Below are positions 50,775 to 61,127 of a DNA stretch of 64,000 nt, in pieces; within the stretch, counting starts at the first letter, position 1; the number at the start of each line of letters is the position of its first letter. The stretch is from the NCBI GenBank assembly GCA_021297895.1, contig JAJTHN010000013.1:1-64000 (forward strand). Direction: 5' to 3'. This stretch comes from Phycisphaeraceae bacterium. GTDB taxonomy: Bacteria; Planctomycetota; Phycisphaerae; Phycisphaerales; UBA1924. The notes under the pieces are model-generated. The model saw only the letters and a program-made list of their open reading frames with translations. It did no database searches and was not told the DNA's origin. A program made the translations under genes and the position numbers.

Positions 50775-51782
50775 TTACTTGCTCTTGCCCAGCCAGCGGT
50801 CCCAGTTCTTGCCGTACTCGTCGACGTTGGCCTTGTTCACGACCACCAGCGGCGCGTTGACGATCGGGCTGGCCGGCTGCTTGTTCTCGACCAGCTTCTC
50901 CATGATCAACTGCACGCTCGTGGTGCCCCACTCGTAAACCTGCTGAGCCAGCAGCGTGTCAACCTCGCCCGAGCGGACATAATCCAGCTGCGCCGGCAGA
51001 GCGTCGACCGCCACCACCTTCGCACGCCCGGCCACGCTCTTGAGAGCGTTCTGCGTGAACAGCGGCCAGCCGCCCACCATCGCCCAGCCCGTGATCTGCG
51101 GATTGGCCGCCATCACCTGCTCAACCTTCAGCACCGCGTCCTGCGGCGTCTCGGCGTGGTAGTACGTGTCCAGGATCTGAATGTCCTTGAACGCCTTCAT
51201 CCCCTCCCGCACGCCGCGAACGCGGGCCTGCAGGTTCGGCGCGTTCTGGTTGCCCGCCAGGATCGCCACCACGCCCTTGTTGCCCATGCTCTTGGCCAGT
51301 TCGCCGGCCAACTGCTTGCCGCACTCAAAGTCGTTGGTGCCGAAGTACGCCAGTCGCTGCGAGTCGGGCACGTCCGAGTCGAACGTCACCACAACCGTGC
51401 CGCGCTCCACGGCCGAGTCGATCGCGGCCTTGAGCAGCTTCGCATCGCTGGCCGAAACCGCGATGCCGTCGGCACCGCCCGCGACCAACTGCTCGATCGC
51501 CTCGGCCTGCTTCTGGCCGTCCTCCGCCACCGGCGTACGCCAGTCGATGCGGATATCCACGCCCAGCTTCTTCCCCCACGCCTTGGCCGCGTCCTCCGCG
51601 CCCGTCCGGGCCGCGAGGAACACCGGATTGCTGTTGCTCTTGGCCACCATCCCGATGACGTACTGAGACTTCTTCGGCTTTGCCGCCTCGGTCTTCTTCG
51701 CGTCGGGCGCCGCGGCCATCGCCGCCATCGCCAGGCCGGCGACCGCACCGACCGTCAGAAGCCCCTTGATCCAGTTGCGCAT
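50775..51782 (-). CDS. Periplasmic sugar-binding protein of ABC transporter
   Basis: Encodes 335 residues of the periplasmic-binding-protein type 1 fold (RbsB/XylF-like). The signal peptide MRNWIKGLLTVGAVAGLAMA precedes an Ala/Lys-rich spacer. The first strands read YVIGMVAKSNSNPVF, GGADGIAVSASDAKLL and VVVTFDSDVPDSQR, typical ligand-site segments. ATG 51782 has GGAG seven bases upstream. It delivers ligand, probably a monosaccharide, to the permease encoded just upstream. Confidence 0.92.
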   Translation of the reverse strand: MRNWIKGLLTVGAVAGLAMAAMAAAPDAKKTEAAKPKKSQYVIGMVAKSNSNPVFLAARTGAEDAAKAWGKKLGVDIRIDWRTPVAEDGQKQAEAIEQLVAGGADGIAVSASDAKLLKAAIDSAVERGTVVVTFDSDVPDSQRLAYFGTNDFECGKQLAGELAKSMGNKGVVAILAGNQNAPNLQARVRGVREGMKAFKDIQILDTYYHAETPQDAVLKVEQVMAANPQITGWAMVGGWPLFTQNALKSVAGRAKVVAVDALPAQLDYVRSGEVDTLLAQQVYEWGTTSVQLIMEKLVENKQPASPIVNAPLVVVNKANVDEYGKNWDRWLGKSK

Positions 51783-51948
51783 GCTGTGCTCCAGAGTTGA
51801 ATTCCCGCCAGGGTTCCGACCCCGGCCTCCTGCTTTCGCCGCCCCACGCAGAGCGGACGCAACCCATCCCCGATTCACCCTCCACCCACCAGCACACCCC
51901 CAAGAACGTGCCGCCAGAAGCCCCCACCGCCACAAACAGACTAACAGT

Positions 51949-53541
51949 CTACTTCTTGTTCGTCGTCAGTCGGTACTTGGCCTGATCAACCACCACGGCC
52001 AGCACGATCGCCAGACCGATGACGATCTGCCGGTAGTTCTGATCCAGACCGAGCACGTCGAAGCCGTTGTTGATCAACTGGATGATCAGCGCCCCGAGCA
52101 CCGCGCCCAGCGCCGAGCCGCGCCCACCGGACAGCGACGCCCCACCCACCACCGCCGCGGCGATCACGTTCAGTTCGTACCCGTTGCCCGCGTCGGAACT
52201 GGCGGCCCCGAAGTAGCCGAGCATCAGCACCGCCGACAGCCCGGCGAGCATGCCGCAGATCGTGAACGACCAGATCTTCGTCGCCCCGACCGGCACACCG
52301 GCGTACTTGGCCGCGGTCTCGTTGCCGCCGATGGCGAAGATCCGCCGGCCGAAGACCGTCAGCGAGAAGACGAGTGCGCCGATGATGCCGATGACGAACA
52401 TCAGCAGCATCGGCACCGGCGAAACGCCCAGCGCCGACCACTTGATCACGCTCTGAAGCCCCGGCGGGAAGTCGCCGATGGACAGCCCCTTGCTGCCCAC
52501 GAACGCCACGCCGCGGTACACCGCCATGCCGCCGAGGGTGATGATGAACGGGTGAACATTCAGCCCGACACTCGCGGCACCATTGATGAACCCGCACACC
52601 GCGCCCACGCCGCAACAGACCAGCAGCGCCACCCCCACCGCCGCCAGCACGCCGCCGTCGCCGGCAAAAATCGGCGAAGACGCGAAACTGTTGAGCACAA
52701 TCGCCCCGATGACCGCCGACAACGCGTAGATCGACCCGACCGACAGATCGATTCCGCCGAGCACGATGATCGCCGTCATACCAACAGCCATGATCGCGAT
52801 GAACGACGCCTGCGTCGCGACGAGCACGAGATTCTCAAGCCGCAGGAACCGATTGACCCGCGGCTCGCGCTCGATGGCGTTGGTCGCATCGCGCGACATG
52901 CGCCAACCGTCGCGGGCGTAGTACTCCTCAACCGTCGAACCCCGCGTCACGCGCACGCCCGATGGGATGTCGTTCACCCGCACGCCCGAAGGGATCTCGA
53001 TGCGTTCCTTCTTGACGTTGCCCTGAGCGTCGGTGTCCTCGCGCTCCATCGCGCGGCCGGTCGCACTCTCGACCAAGTCCCACCCGTCGCCACGGATGTA
53101 CTCGCGTGCCTCCTGCCCGGGCAGCGCGAACCTCCACCCCGGCCGAATGACCGAGACCGTCGCGTCGGCGAACTCCCGCCGCTCGATGCGTTCGATGATC
53201 TGCCTGCCCGCTCGCTCGGTCAGACGCCAGCCGGAGCCCGTGCTGAACGTTCGCTCCTGGGCCGCGCCATCGGCGGTGAACGCCACACGGATCACGCCGC
53301 CCTCGGTCGTGACCGTCGCGCCGGCGGGAGCCTCAAACTCGCGGCTGCTGCGCTGCTCGGGGATGAGCGGGCTGGCCAGCGTCAGGCCGAGCATCATCAC
53401 CGCGATGACGATGCAAAGGCCGAATTCCTGCAGCGTGGCCAATCGCACCCACAGCGGCTTGGCCGCGGGTGTGCGCGTGGGTGCTGGTCCGGCGCTGGGG
53501 GCGGGCTGGTCTGAACGGCTTGGAGAAGAGTCCGACTTCAC
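51949..53541 (-). CDS. Sugar ABC transporter permease with large insertion
   Basis: Encodes 530 residues; RbsC-type permeases usually have about 320-350. The first helix (FGLCIVIAVMMLGLTLASPLI, about 40-60) is separated from the rest by about 170 hydrophilic residues (about 62-235). The standard core then follows: MTAIIVLGGIDLSVGSIYALSA, NVHPFIITLGGMAVYRG and VVGGASLSGGRGSALGAVLGAL. The insertion contains repeated GW(R/D)-type units (GSGWRLTERAGRQIIERIE; GDGWDLVESATGRAMERE; RDGWRMSRDATNAIERE) and should lie outside the membrane. First gene of the transporter set; it stops at TAG. Confidence 0.9.
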   Translation of the reverse strand: MKSDSSPSRSDQPAPSAGPAPTRTPAAKPLWVRLATLQEFGLCIVIAVMMLGLTLASPLIPEQRSSREFEAPAGATVTTEGGVIRVAFTADGAAQERTFSTGSGWRLTERAGRQIIERIERREFADATVSVIRPGWRFALPGQEAREYIRGDGWDLVESATGRAMEREDTDAQGNVKKERIEIPSGVRVNDIPSGVRVTRGSTVEEYYARDGWRMSRDATNAIEREPRVNRFLRLENLVLVATQASFIAIMAVGMTAIIVLGGIDLSVGSIYALSAVIGAIVLNSFASSPIFAGDGGVLAAVGVALLVCCGVGAVCGFINGAASVGLNVHPFIITLGGMAVYRGVAFVGSKGLSIGDFPPGLQSVIKWSALGVSPVPMLLMFVIGIIGALVFSLTVFGRRIFAIGGNETAAKYAGVPVGATKIWSFTICGMLAGLSAVLMLGYFGAASSDAGNGYELNVIAAAVVGGASLSGGRGSALGAVLGALIIQLINNGFDVLGLDQNYRQIVIGLAIVLAVVVDQAKYRLTTNKK

Positions 53542-53596
53542 GGGGCGGATGATACCGGTTCCACGATGCCAATGCCGGTGAGATCAACCCCGATTT

Positions 53597-54550
<954 letters not shown>

Positions 54551-55048
54551 TGGGACCTCCGATTGTTTCCCGGCGACTTTCCGCCGCTCCCGCCCCGCGA
54601 GGCATGCACACACACCCCCGACACCTCTGAGATTATCGAACGTCGCCGGCGGTATGCAAACTCCTTCTGCCCATTTTCCGCCGAATCGTTGACGCCTGTA
54701 TACAGCCCCTCGTGCCAACGCCTGCCCGATCGATCGTGTCGGGCTTTGCCGACTCGATTCCCTCCGTGGCATGGAACGCCATTCCCGGCCACAGTCCGCC
54801 CAATCCCCCATCCTGAGCCCGCATACCGAGACAAATTAGGGGTACCCCGGGACGGTGGACCGCCGGGTCAAATTTCCGGTGATTTTGGGCATCCGTACAC
54901 GCCGACGCGGTGTTTTTTGGCCTTCGCCGGAGCACGCGGTACTCTTTATCTCAGTGCGCATACGGGCGCATTCACCACGCCGCCGGTCCGTCGCGTCCTC
55001 GGGTTCTCCGAGCGCGTTCGTGCCCGGCTCACTTCCAGGGAGTTCGAG
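54551..55048. other. Divergent intergenic region
   Basis: 498 bases between the pilin-like gene and the large secreted-protein gene, with no credible gene. It includes GGGGTACCCC (54839-54848) and, further on, an A/T-rich step TTTTTTGGCC...TACTCTTTATC (about 54912-54950) that could hold a promoter for the plus-strand gene. A small dyad, TGCGC/GCGCA, lies near 54955-54970. Confidence 0.35.
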
Positions 55049-57373
55049 ATGAAGAAGAATCAGATGTATCCCGCTCTGCTGCTGCTGGCTGTTGCCGGCG
55101 CCGCCATCGCCGCCCCCGTCGTTGACGGTCTCAAGGGCGCCTCCGACGGCTACGGCCCGGCCCAGTGGCTCAACAACGTTCCCACCGGCTTCGGCGACAA
55201 CGTCCAGGGTGCAGGCGCCGGCGCCGGTGACGTCGGTACCCCCGCCACCGTCGTCCGCGGCATCGAACTGGTCGTCCCCAAGGCCTCCGTCGGCTACACC
55301 AGCGGTCCCATCCGCGTCATTGCCGCCATCAACGGCCAGGGCAATGACTTCTTCTCCAACCAGTTCCTCTTCTCCCGCGGCAGCAACTCCTCCGCCGGCG
55401 GCCTCGGTCTGAACACCCCGAACCTCGGCTTCCCGCGTGATGTGAACCTCGCCGACATCCCCGGCGTCGTCGTCTCCAACATCACCCCCGCCACCGTCAC
55501 CACCGCACCGGTCATCGACGGCCAGCGCGACAACCCCACCGCCCCGCTGACGATCTACGGCAACCGCTTCGCGCTGCAGACCAATTACACCGGCTTCGGC
55601 AAGGCCTCCCACGGCAACATCATCGCCGGGCCCGATGGCACCAACGGCTCCGAGCTCGACGCCCTGTACGTCGTTCAGGACGCGACGAACCTCTACTTCT
55701 TCCTCGCAGGCAACCTCGAGGCCAACAACAACAAGCTGAACCTCTTCATCGACACCGTCGCCGGTCAGGGCCAGAACCGTCTGGTCCAGGCCAACCCGCA
55801 GGAACTGGCCACCATGAGCGACGACGGCTCGGGCAACGGCCTGCGCTTCCCGACGAACTTCGATGCCGACTATCTCCTGGTCCTCGGCGCGAATCGCAAC
55901 GGCGAGACCCAGCCGGTCGTCTTCCCGACCCCGGGCCCCGACCGCGGCCAGATCTACGTCGACTTCTACCCGCTGCCGGCTGGCGGCGGCTCGAAGCTCT
56001 ACGCGGGCGTCACCGGCTTCGCCGGCGCCCTCGACCCCTCCGCTCTCGACCCCCTGGCCCCCGCCGGCACGCTGGCCGGTGGTGACGCCGGCGCGCCCGC
56101 CATCCGCGTGACGGTCGACAACTCCAACATCGCCGGCGTGGTCGGTCAGGAAGTCGGCTCCACCAACGCCGCCCCCAACCAGAACCGCGCCTACGGCTCG
56201 GAGCTCAACGCCCTCTACGCCGCGCGTGACGGCGACATGCTCTACCTGCTCGTCACCGGCAACCTCGAGACGAACTTCAACAAGCTCGTTCTGTTCTTTG
56301 ACGTTGATCCCAACGACGGTCAGAACCGTCTCCGCGGCCGCACCGATAGCGCCCTCTGGCCGGGCTATCGCGGCAACCCCCGCATGGACTCCGACGGTCT
56401 CTGGCGCATGGGCGCCCGCGTGCAGTCGGGCACCACGCCTCCGCTGCCGATCGACCCGACCGACCCGGTCGCTTCGGGCGGCTGGACGTTCGACGAGGGC
56501 TTCACCGCTGATTACGTCGTTGCGGTGACCAACGGCGGCAACCCCGTCTCGGCCTTCACCAACGCCGCGGTCCTCCGCGCCAGCGGCCGCCGCGAGGACT
56601 TCCAGTTCCGCAGCCTCGATTACGGTGCGTTCACCGGCGGCGCCAAGTCTCTGCCGCCCGTCAACAACCCGATGCGCTTCAACGGCCCCGCTGCGCCGCT
56701 GCCCCCCACGGCCGACGGGCACATCACCGCCAACCACCCGCCCCGCGGCCTGGCGGATCTGCTCCAGCTCGACCTGAACACCGAGCTCTACTTCTTCTCC
56801 AGCCCGCCCGCATCGCTGAACGACCGCATCGTCGTCGCGATCGACAACAGCAACGTTCTGGGCGTCACCGGCACCGCCGCGGATCCGAACGATGCCCGCG
56901 CCGTGAACTCGGGCATCGAGATCGCCATCTCCCTGACCGAGCTCGGCTGGGACGGCGTCACGCCGATCCGCGTCGCGGGCGGCATCAACGGCTCGAACTA
57001 CGACTTCATGTCCAACCAGGTCCTCGGTGGCCTGCCGGTCGGCACCAACGGCCAGGCCGCGAACCTCGCCGATCCCCGCAACATCAACTTCAGCACCATC
57101 GCCGGTGACCAGTTCGTCACCCTCAACCTCACCACCATCGCCGGCTGCTCGCCCGCCGACATCGCCAACACCGACGGCGATCCGACGCCGGACAACACCG
57201 TCGACAACGGTGACTTCGGCCTCTTCTTCGCGTCGTTCTTCCTCGCAGAGGGCGACCCGAACCGCCTCGTTGCCGACATCGCCAACACCGACGGCGATCC
57301 GGGTGCCGACGGCACCGTCGACAACGGCGACTTCACCCTCTTCTTCGCCACCTTCTTCGTCGGCTGCCCGTAA
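55049..57373 (+). CDS. Large secreted protein with dockerin-like tail
   Basis: Encodes 774 residues. The signal peptide is MKKNQMYPALLLLAVAGAAIA. The body has internal repeats: GSELDALYVVQDATNLYFFLAGNLEANNNKL is echoed by GSELNALYAARDGDMLYLLVTGNLETNFNKL (each shortened in use), and IRVIAAINGQGNDFFSNQFL by IRVAGGINGSNYDFMSNQVL. The C-terminus has two copies of ADIANTDGDP(x)DNTVDNGDFGLFF-type units, which look like EF-hand/dockerin calcium loops. GGGAG lies before the ATG. The product is probably an abundant surface or extracellular protein; no enzyme motif seen. A strong terminator follows. Confidence 0.85.
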   Translation: MKKNQMYPALLLLAVAGAAIAAPVVDGLKGASDGYGPAQWLNNVPTGFGDNVQGAGAGAGDVGTPATVVRGIELVVPKASVGYTSGPIRVIAAINGQGNDFFSNQFLFSRGSNSSAGGLGLNTPNLGFPRDVNLADIPGVVVSNITPATVTTAPVIDGQRDNPTAPLTIYGNRFALQTNYTGFGKASHGNIIAGPDGTNGSELDALYVVQDATNLYFFLAGNLEANNNKLNLFIDTVAGQGQNRLVQANPQELATMSDDGSGNGLRFPTNFDADYLLVLGANRNGETQPVVFPTPGPDRGQIYVDFYPLPAGGGSKLYAGVTGFAGALDPSALDPLAPAGTLAGGDAGAPAIRVTVDNSNIAGVVGQEVGSTNAAPNQNRAYGSELNALYAARDGDMLYLLVTGNLETNFNKLVLFFDVDPNDGQNRLRGRTDSALWPGYRGNPRMDSDGLWRMGARVQSGTTPPLPIDPTDPVASGGWTFDEGFTADYVVAVTNGGNPVSAFTNAAVLRASGRREDFQFRSLDYGAFTGGAKSLPPVNNPMRFNGPAAPLPPTADGHITANHPPRGLADLLQLDLNTELYFFSSPPASLNDRIVVAIDNSNVLGVTGTAADPNDARAVNSGIEIAISLTELGWDGVTPIRVAGGINGSNYDFMSNQVLGGLPVGTNGQAANLADPRNINFSTIAGDQFVTLNLTTIAGCSPADIANTDGDPTPDNTVDNGDFGLFFASFFLAEGDPNRLVADIANTDGDPGADGTVDNGDFTLFFATFFVGCP

Positions 57374-57426
57374 TCGGCTCGACGAACTCGCGCCCGCAAC
57401 GCGGGCATGAGATGCACGCAACTCCG

Positions 57427-57455
57427 CAGCGCCCCGGCCCCGTGCCGGGGCGCTG
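57427..57455 (+). terminator. Rho-independent terminator of secreted-protein gene
   Basis: Perfect 12-bp stem CAGCGCCCCGGC / GCCGGGGCGCTG with loop CCCGT, followed by TCTTTTTG, 54 bases after the stop codon. Confidence 0.88.
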
Positions 57456-57494
57456 TCTTTTTGCTCCCGCCCATTTTGCCGCGATCCGCGGAGT

Positions 57495-58472
57495 TCACGC
57501 CTCGCCCGCGGCTCGCCGCTGATTCTCCATCGCCGTCGCCGCGTTGCGTCTGATCATTTCCAGCGTCGCCCGCTTCATCGCCGAGCCGCGCAGTTCGCGC
57601 GCTCGATCCTCCGCCGTCCAACCCAGCACCGCCAGCAAATCCAGCCCGCGACGAGGTCCGCGATACGCGTCGTTCACCCGCGGGGCGTAACGCTCGTCAT
57701 CGGCCGCGGCCCGCACCGGCGCGTTGTGCGGGCAGACCTCCTGGCACACATCGCACCCGAAGATCCAATCGCTCACCTTCTCGCGCAGGTCCGGAGGCGT
57801 CGGCTCGCGCCGCTCGATCGTCAGGTAACTGATGCACCGGGACGCATCCACGCTGTACGCCGAGATCGCCCCCGTCGGGCACGCATCGATGCACCGCGTG
57901 CACGAGCCGCAGTGATCCTCGTGCCGCTCCTGCTCCCGCGGCGGCACCAGCGGCAGGCTCGTCAGCAGCCCGCCCAGCAGCGTGTACGAGCCCAGCCGCG
58001 GGTGAATCAGCAGCGTGTTCTTTCCGATCCACCCCAGCCCCGCACGCTGCGCGTGCTCTCGCTCGAGGATCGGCGCGGTATCGCAGAACGCACGGAAGTG
58101 CTCACCGGGATGCTCGGCGATGAGTTCATCGCGCAGCGCGTGCAGCCGGTCCTTGATCAGCACGTGATAGTCCTCGCCGTGCGCGTACCGGGCAACGCGG
58201 CCCACACCATCGCGTTTGACCGGAGATGCATCACCCCGTGGGGCGTACTGATCAGCAACAACGATGATCGCCCTCGCCTCGGGCAGCACCCGCCGCGGGT
58301 CCAGCCGCTCCTCGCCCAGGCGGGCAAGATACGCCATGCTGCCGTGACGCCCCTGCGCGAACCACGCTCGCACATGCTCGGCGTGCTCGCTCGGCGAACA
58401 CTCGCACACCCCCGCCAGCGCAAAGCCCATCGCGCGGCAACGCGCGATCACGGCCCGCGAGAGCACTTCCAT
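57495..58472 (-). CDS. queG: Epoxyqueuosine reductase
   Basis: Encodes 325 residues. QueG reduces epoxyqueuosine to queuosine at tRNA position 34 with cobalamin and two 4Fe-4S clusters. Cluster motifs are CGSCTRCIDACPTGAI and CDVCQEVCPHN; the B12 and substrate side shows VGRVARYAHGEDYH, the FCDTAPILER Asp and AGLGWIGKNTLL. ATG 58472 has GGGAG close by; a GTG at 58511 would add 13 residues. It is another tRNA-modification gene in the window, not adjacent to other queuosine genes. Confidence 0.92.
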   Translation of the reverse strand: MEVLSRAVIARCRAMGFALAGVCECSPSEHAEHVRAWFAQGRHGSMAYLARLGEERLDPRRVLPEARAIIVVADQYAPRGDASPVKRDGVGRVARYAHGEDYHVLIKDRLHALRDELIAEHPGEHFRAFCDTAPILEREHAQRAGLGWIGKNTLLIHPRLGSYTLLGGLLTSLPLVPPREQERHEDHCGSCTRCIDACPTGAISAYSVDASRCISYLTIERREPTPPDLREKVSDWIFGCDVCQEVCPHNAPVRAAADDERYAPRVNDAYRGPRRGLDLLAVLGWTAEDRARELRGSAMKRATLEMIRRNAATAMENQRRAAGEA

Positions 58473-58553
58473 CCGCTCCCGCTGCCCGGCGTTCTCAGCG
58501 CTCTCGCCCACGCGCTACTCGCATTCCTCAGCGCTCACCCGCGCCGATCGCTC

Positions 58554-59462
58554 TCAGGCCCGCGCCATCGGCGTTCGCGACGGTGCGCCCGCCGCGGCCT
58601 GAGCACCGGCTGCTCGCACGATCGCCTCGCACGCCGCGGGCAGCACGCTCTCGGCAGAGGCCAGCCCGGGGAGCCAGGCACGGTCGTACTCGAAGATCAC
58701 CGGCATCGCCCCGCCGCTGACGCCCCCGCCGCTGACCCGGGCCGCGGCCATCGCCACGCTCGGCGCGAACGGCACGACGCCCGCCCCCAGTGCCGCCGGC
58801 TTCATCACGCCGTCGCTGCCGCGCGCAAGGTCCTTGACACGCAAAGCCATCAGGCTCGTGCCCGCGGCCGCGATCGCCGACTCGCCGCCCTCATCCGCCA
58901 CAAACGAATTGGCGATGTTCGCGCACACGCCCAGCAGGGGGCTGTTCACCTCGCGCACGACATCCATCAGGCTCTGCACGCTCATGAACGATCCGGCGTT
59001 CTCGATCATCACGCTCACGCCCGTGCGGTGCGCATGATCGATCACCCGGCCGAGACGGTCCGCCACGCGGGCCACGCCCAGCGAACGCTTTTCCCGCGTC
59101 GGCAACTCAAAGCCGAACACCCGCACAAGCGGACACTCAAGGCTGATCGCCAGGTCGATCGCCCGCTTGGCCGCCCGCACGCTGACCTCGCTGTCGGTGA
59201 TCACGTTGCCGATCACCGGCGGCGTGATCGCCTCGCCGAAGCCAAGCCCCGTCGCCAGCGACGCGACGGTCAGGCCGCGATCGCCGAACCACCGCCGGAT
59301 CTTCTCCGGGTTCGTCAGCGCCGGGTCGCACGCGAAGGACCGCGATGCATCGCCGAAGGTCCGCAGCTCGACCGCGTGATAGCCCCAGCTCTGCGCAGCC
59401 TGGGCGATCGTTTCAAGCGTCCATTCCGGACACGCCACCGTGCTCATAGCGACTTTGATCAT
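58554..59462 (-). CDS. Xylose-isomerase-like TIM barrel protein
   Basis: Encodes 302 residues of the AP-endonuclease-2/sugar epimerase superfamily. Strands and metal-site residues appear in VAMSTVACPEWTLE, YHAVELRTFGD, LVRVFGFELP, GVSVMIENAGSF and GVCANIANSF, with a late PVIFEYDRAW Glu. Substrate unknown; sugar-phosphate isomerase or epimerase is likely. The ATG at 59462 fits the first beta strand, and upstream codons are Arg-rich shadow. It is between queG and the histidine kinase on the same strand, about 80 bases from each. Confidence 0.82.
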   Translation of the reverse strand: MIKVAMSTVACPEWTLETIAQAAQSWGYHAVELRTFGDASRSFACDPALTNPEKIRRWFGDRGLTVASLATGLGFGEAITPPVIGNVITDSEVSVRAAKRAIDLAISLECPLVRVFGFELPTREKRSLGVARVADRLGRVIDHAHRTGVSVMIENAGSFMSVQSLMDVVREVNSPLLGVCANIANSFVADEGGESAIAAAGTSLMALRVKDLARGSDGVMKPAALGAGVVPFAPSVAMAAARVSGGGVSGGAMPVIFEYDRAWLPGLASAESVLPAACEAIVRAAGAQAAAGAPSRTPMARA

Positions 59463-59543
59463 CGCCCGGAGTGTACGCGAGCGACCCCACTCCCGCCTCC
59501 GCGCCCATCTCCGCGCCCGGCGCGGCCTGCCCACGGTGTCGCG

Positions 59544-60464
59544 TCAGCGTCCGCCGCGCCCCGCCGGTCCCCGGTCCGGCGTTCCGCCGTCGTGCGGCAG
59601 CGTCGGCCCGGCGACGGGCAGCACGATGGTAAAGTCCGTTCCGCGACCGGGCTCGGAGTACAGGTCGAGCCGCCCGGCGTGCCCCTCGATCGCGCGCCGA
59701 GCCGTCGGCAGGCCGAGCCCCGTCCCGCCGGACTTGGTCGTGAAGTACGGCTCAAAGATGCGGGAACGGTTCTCCGGCGTGATGCCCGGCCCCGTGTCGA
59801 TCACGTGGATCTTCACCACCTCGCGCCCCTCTTCGACCAGCGTCTGCGTTCGCAGAATGAGCTCTCCGGCGGTCGCGCCGACCGTCGGTCCGCCCGACGC
59901 GGCACGAACCCCGCTCATGGCCTGCACCGCGTTGAGCATCAGGTTGAGCAGCGCCTGCTTGATCAGCCTCGTGTCGAGCCGCGCGTGGATCGCACCGGGC
60001 GCCAGATCCGCCCGCAGTCGCACGCCCGCGCGCTCGGCCTCGGGCGCGTAGAAGTCGATCAATTCGCCGACCAGCGCGTTGACGTCGACCCGCTCGGGAT
60101 GCAGCCGCAGTTCGCCCGCATAATCGAGAAAGTCGCTGAGAATGCCCTTGAGCCGCTCGGTCTCACGCCGAAGCGTCCGCACGCGATTGGTCAGTCGCGT
60201 GCGCAGCTCGCCGTCGCTCACGCCGTCCTCGATCGCCTCGCTGAGCAGTTGGGCGTTGAGCCCGATGGTCGACAGCGGGTTCTTGATCTCGTGCGCCAAG
60301 CCGCTGGTCATCGATCCGACTTCCGCCAGCCGCTCGGCCGTCCGCGCCCGGCGCTCCGCCGACCGCACGCGCGCCAGCCGCCGGCGAAACAGCGCGTACA
60401 GCACCCCCGACGCCAGCACCAGGCCCAGCGAGAGCCCCGCCCCGAACCACATCACCTCGTTCAT
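59544..60464 (-). CDS. Sensor histidine kinase
   Basis: Encodes 306 residues. One N-terminal membrane helix (FGAGLSLGLVLASGVLYALF), a short coiled coil, HisKA with phospho-acceptor His in GLAHEIKNPLSTI, and HATPase_c with N box NLMLNAVQAM, G1 DTGPGI and G2 GGTGLGLPTARRAIEG. No separate sensor domain is present, so it resembles NtrB-like simple kinases. No response regulator gene is adjacent. ATG 60464 is chosen; GTG 60470 is two codons upstream. Confidence 0.9.
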   Translation of the reverse strand: MNEVMWFGAGLSLGLVLASGVLYALFRRRLARVRSAERRARTAERLAEVGSMTSGLAHEIKNPLSTIGLNAQLLSEAIEDGVSDGELRTRLTNRVRTLRRETERLKGILSDFLDYAGELRLHPERVDVNALVGELIDFYAPEAERAGVRLRADLAPGAIHARLDTRLIKQALLNLMLNAVQAMSGVRAASGGPTVGATAGELILRTQTLVEEGREVVKIHVIDTGPGITPENRSRIFEPYFTTKSGGTGLGLPTARRAIEGHAGRLDLYSEPGRGTDFTIVLPVAGPTLPHDGGTPDRGPAGRGGR

Positions 60465-60495
60465 CAGCACGCCCGATTATCCGCGCGCCGGCCTC

Positions 60496-60780
60496 TCACC
60501 GCCGCGGCGTCCTGGCGTACGTCCGTCGCGCCGTCGCAGCGTCCTCGACGCCCGGAGCCCGAACGACGCGCGAGGCGTTCCAGCCCTTGTCGCCGCGCTC
60601 GGCGTCGTAGAAGACCGACGACCCGTCCTTGAGCACGCGGAAGCCCTCTCCCTCAATCTTGCTGAAGTGAACGAAGATGTCCTGGCCCTGCGGCCCGATG
60701 ATGAAGCCGAAGCCCTTCTTCGGGTCGAACCACTTGACCGTTCCCTCGACATTCACCAGCCGATCGACAGACATATCCAT
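60496..60780 (-). CDS. Cold-shock domain protein
   Basis: Encodes 94 residues. The cold-shock domain is clear: GTVKWFDPKKGFGFIIG (RNP1-like) and DIFVHFSKIEGEGFRVL (RNP2). The usual 67 residues are extended by a basic C-terminal tail (about 70-94) that may add RNA affinity. GGGTGA precedes the ATG at 60780. It binds single-stranded RNA or DNA as a chaperone. The long upstream spacer could contain a structured 5' UTR, as in other csp genes. Confidence 0.92.
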   Translation of the reverse strand: MDMSVDRLVNVEGTVKWFDPKKGFGFIIGPQGQDIFVHFSKIEGEGFRVLKDGSSVFYDAERGDKGWNASRVVRAPGVEDAATARRTYARTPRR

Positions 60781-61127
60781 AAGTCACCCTTGCATACACG
60801 AATCGCCGTCTGTCGAGGGTTTCAGCTCTCCGTCAAAACCCTCGCATAGCCCTCGTGGGGACGCCCATGCGATCCCTTCCTGAGAGGCAATCTCGTGCAC
60901 GTCTAGGGTACCCCAGCCGGGGCAATCCGTCGTACGAAACGTTCATTTTAAGGAAAACTCCCGATCAGCATCCCATCCTCCCAAGCTGATCCAAACACCA
61001 ACCAAATGGTCGACCTATTCAATCCGCCCATTCAGGGATGGTCGATAAAAAAGCCCGCCGGCGGATGCCGGCGGGCTTGGGGTTTATGCATCGACCGTCT
61101 GGGGATGCGAGCCGCGGGCCGTCGGGC
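60781..61127. other. Spacer holding csp leader and pnp terminator
   Basis: 347 bases with no gene. It contains AGGGTACCCC at 60905-60914, a less GC-rich stretch at about 60935-61045 that may include the csp promoter and leader, and the pnp terminator at 61051-61078. Confidence 0.45.
61051..61078 (-). terminator. Rho-independent terminator of pnp
   Basis: Perfect 12-bp stem AAGCCCGCCGGC / GCCGGCGGGCTT, 4-base loop, then TTTTATC on the minus strand (six T in a row including the stem end), about 50 bases after the pnp stop. Confidence 0.9.

Noticed and set aside
54836-57421. 861-codon minus-strand frame opposite the secreted-protein gene
   Set aside because: Low-complexity Gly/Val/Asp/Arg translation; the plus strand has the signal peptide, repeats, anchor and terminator.
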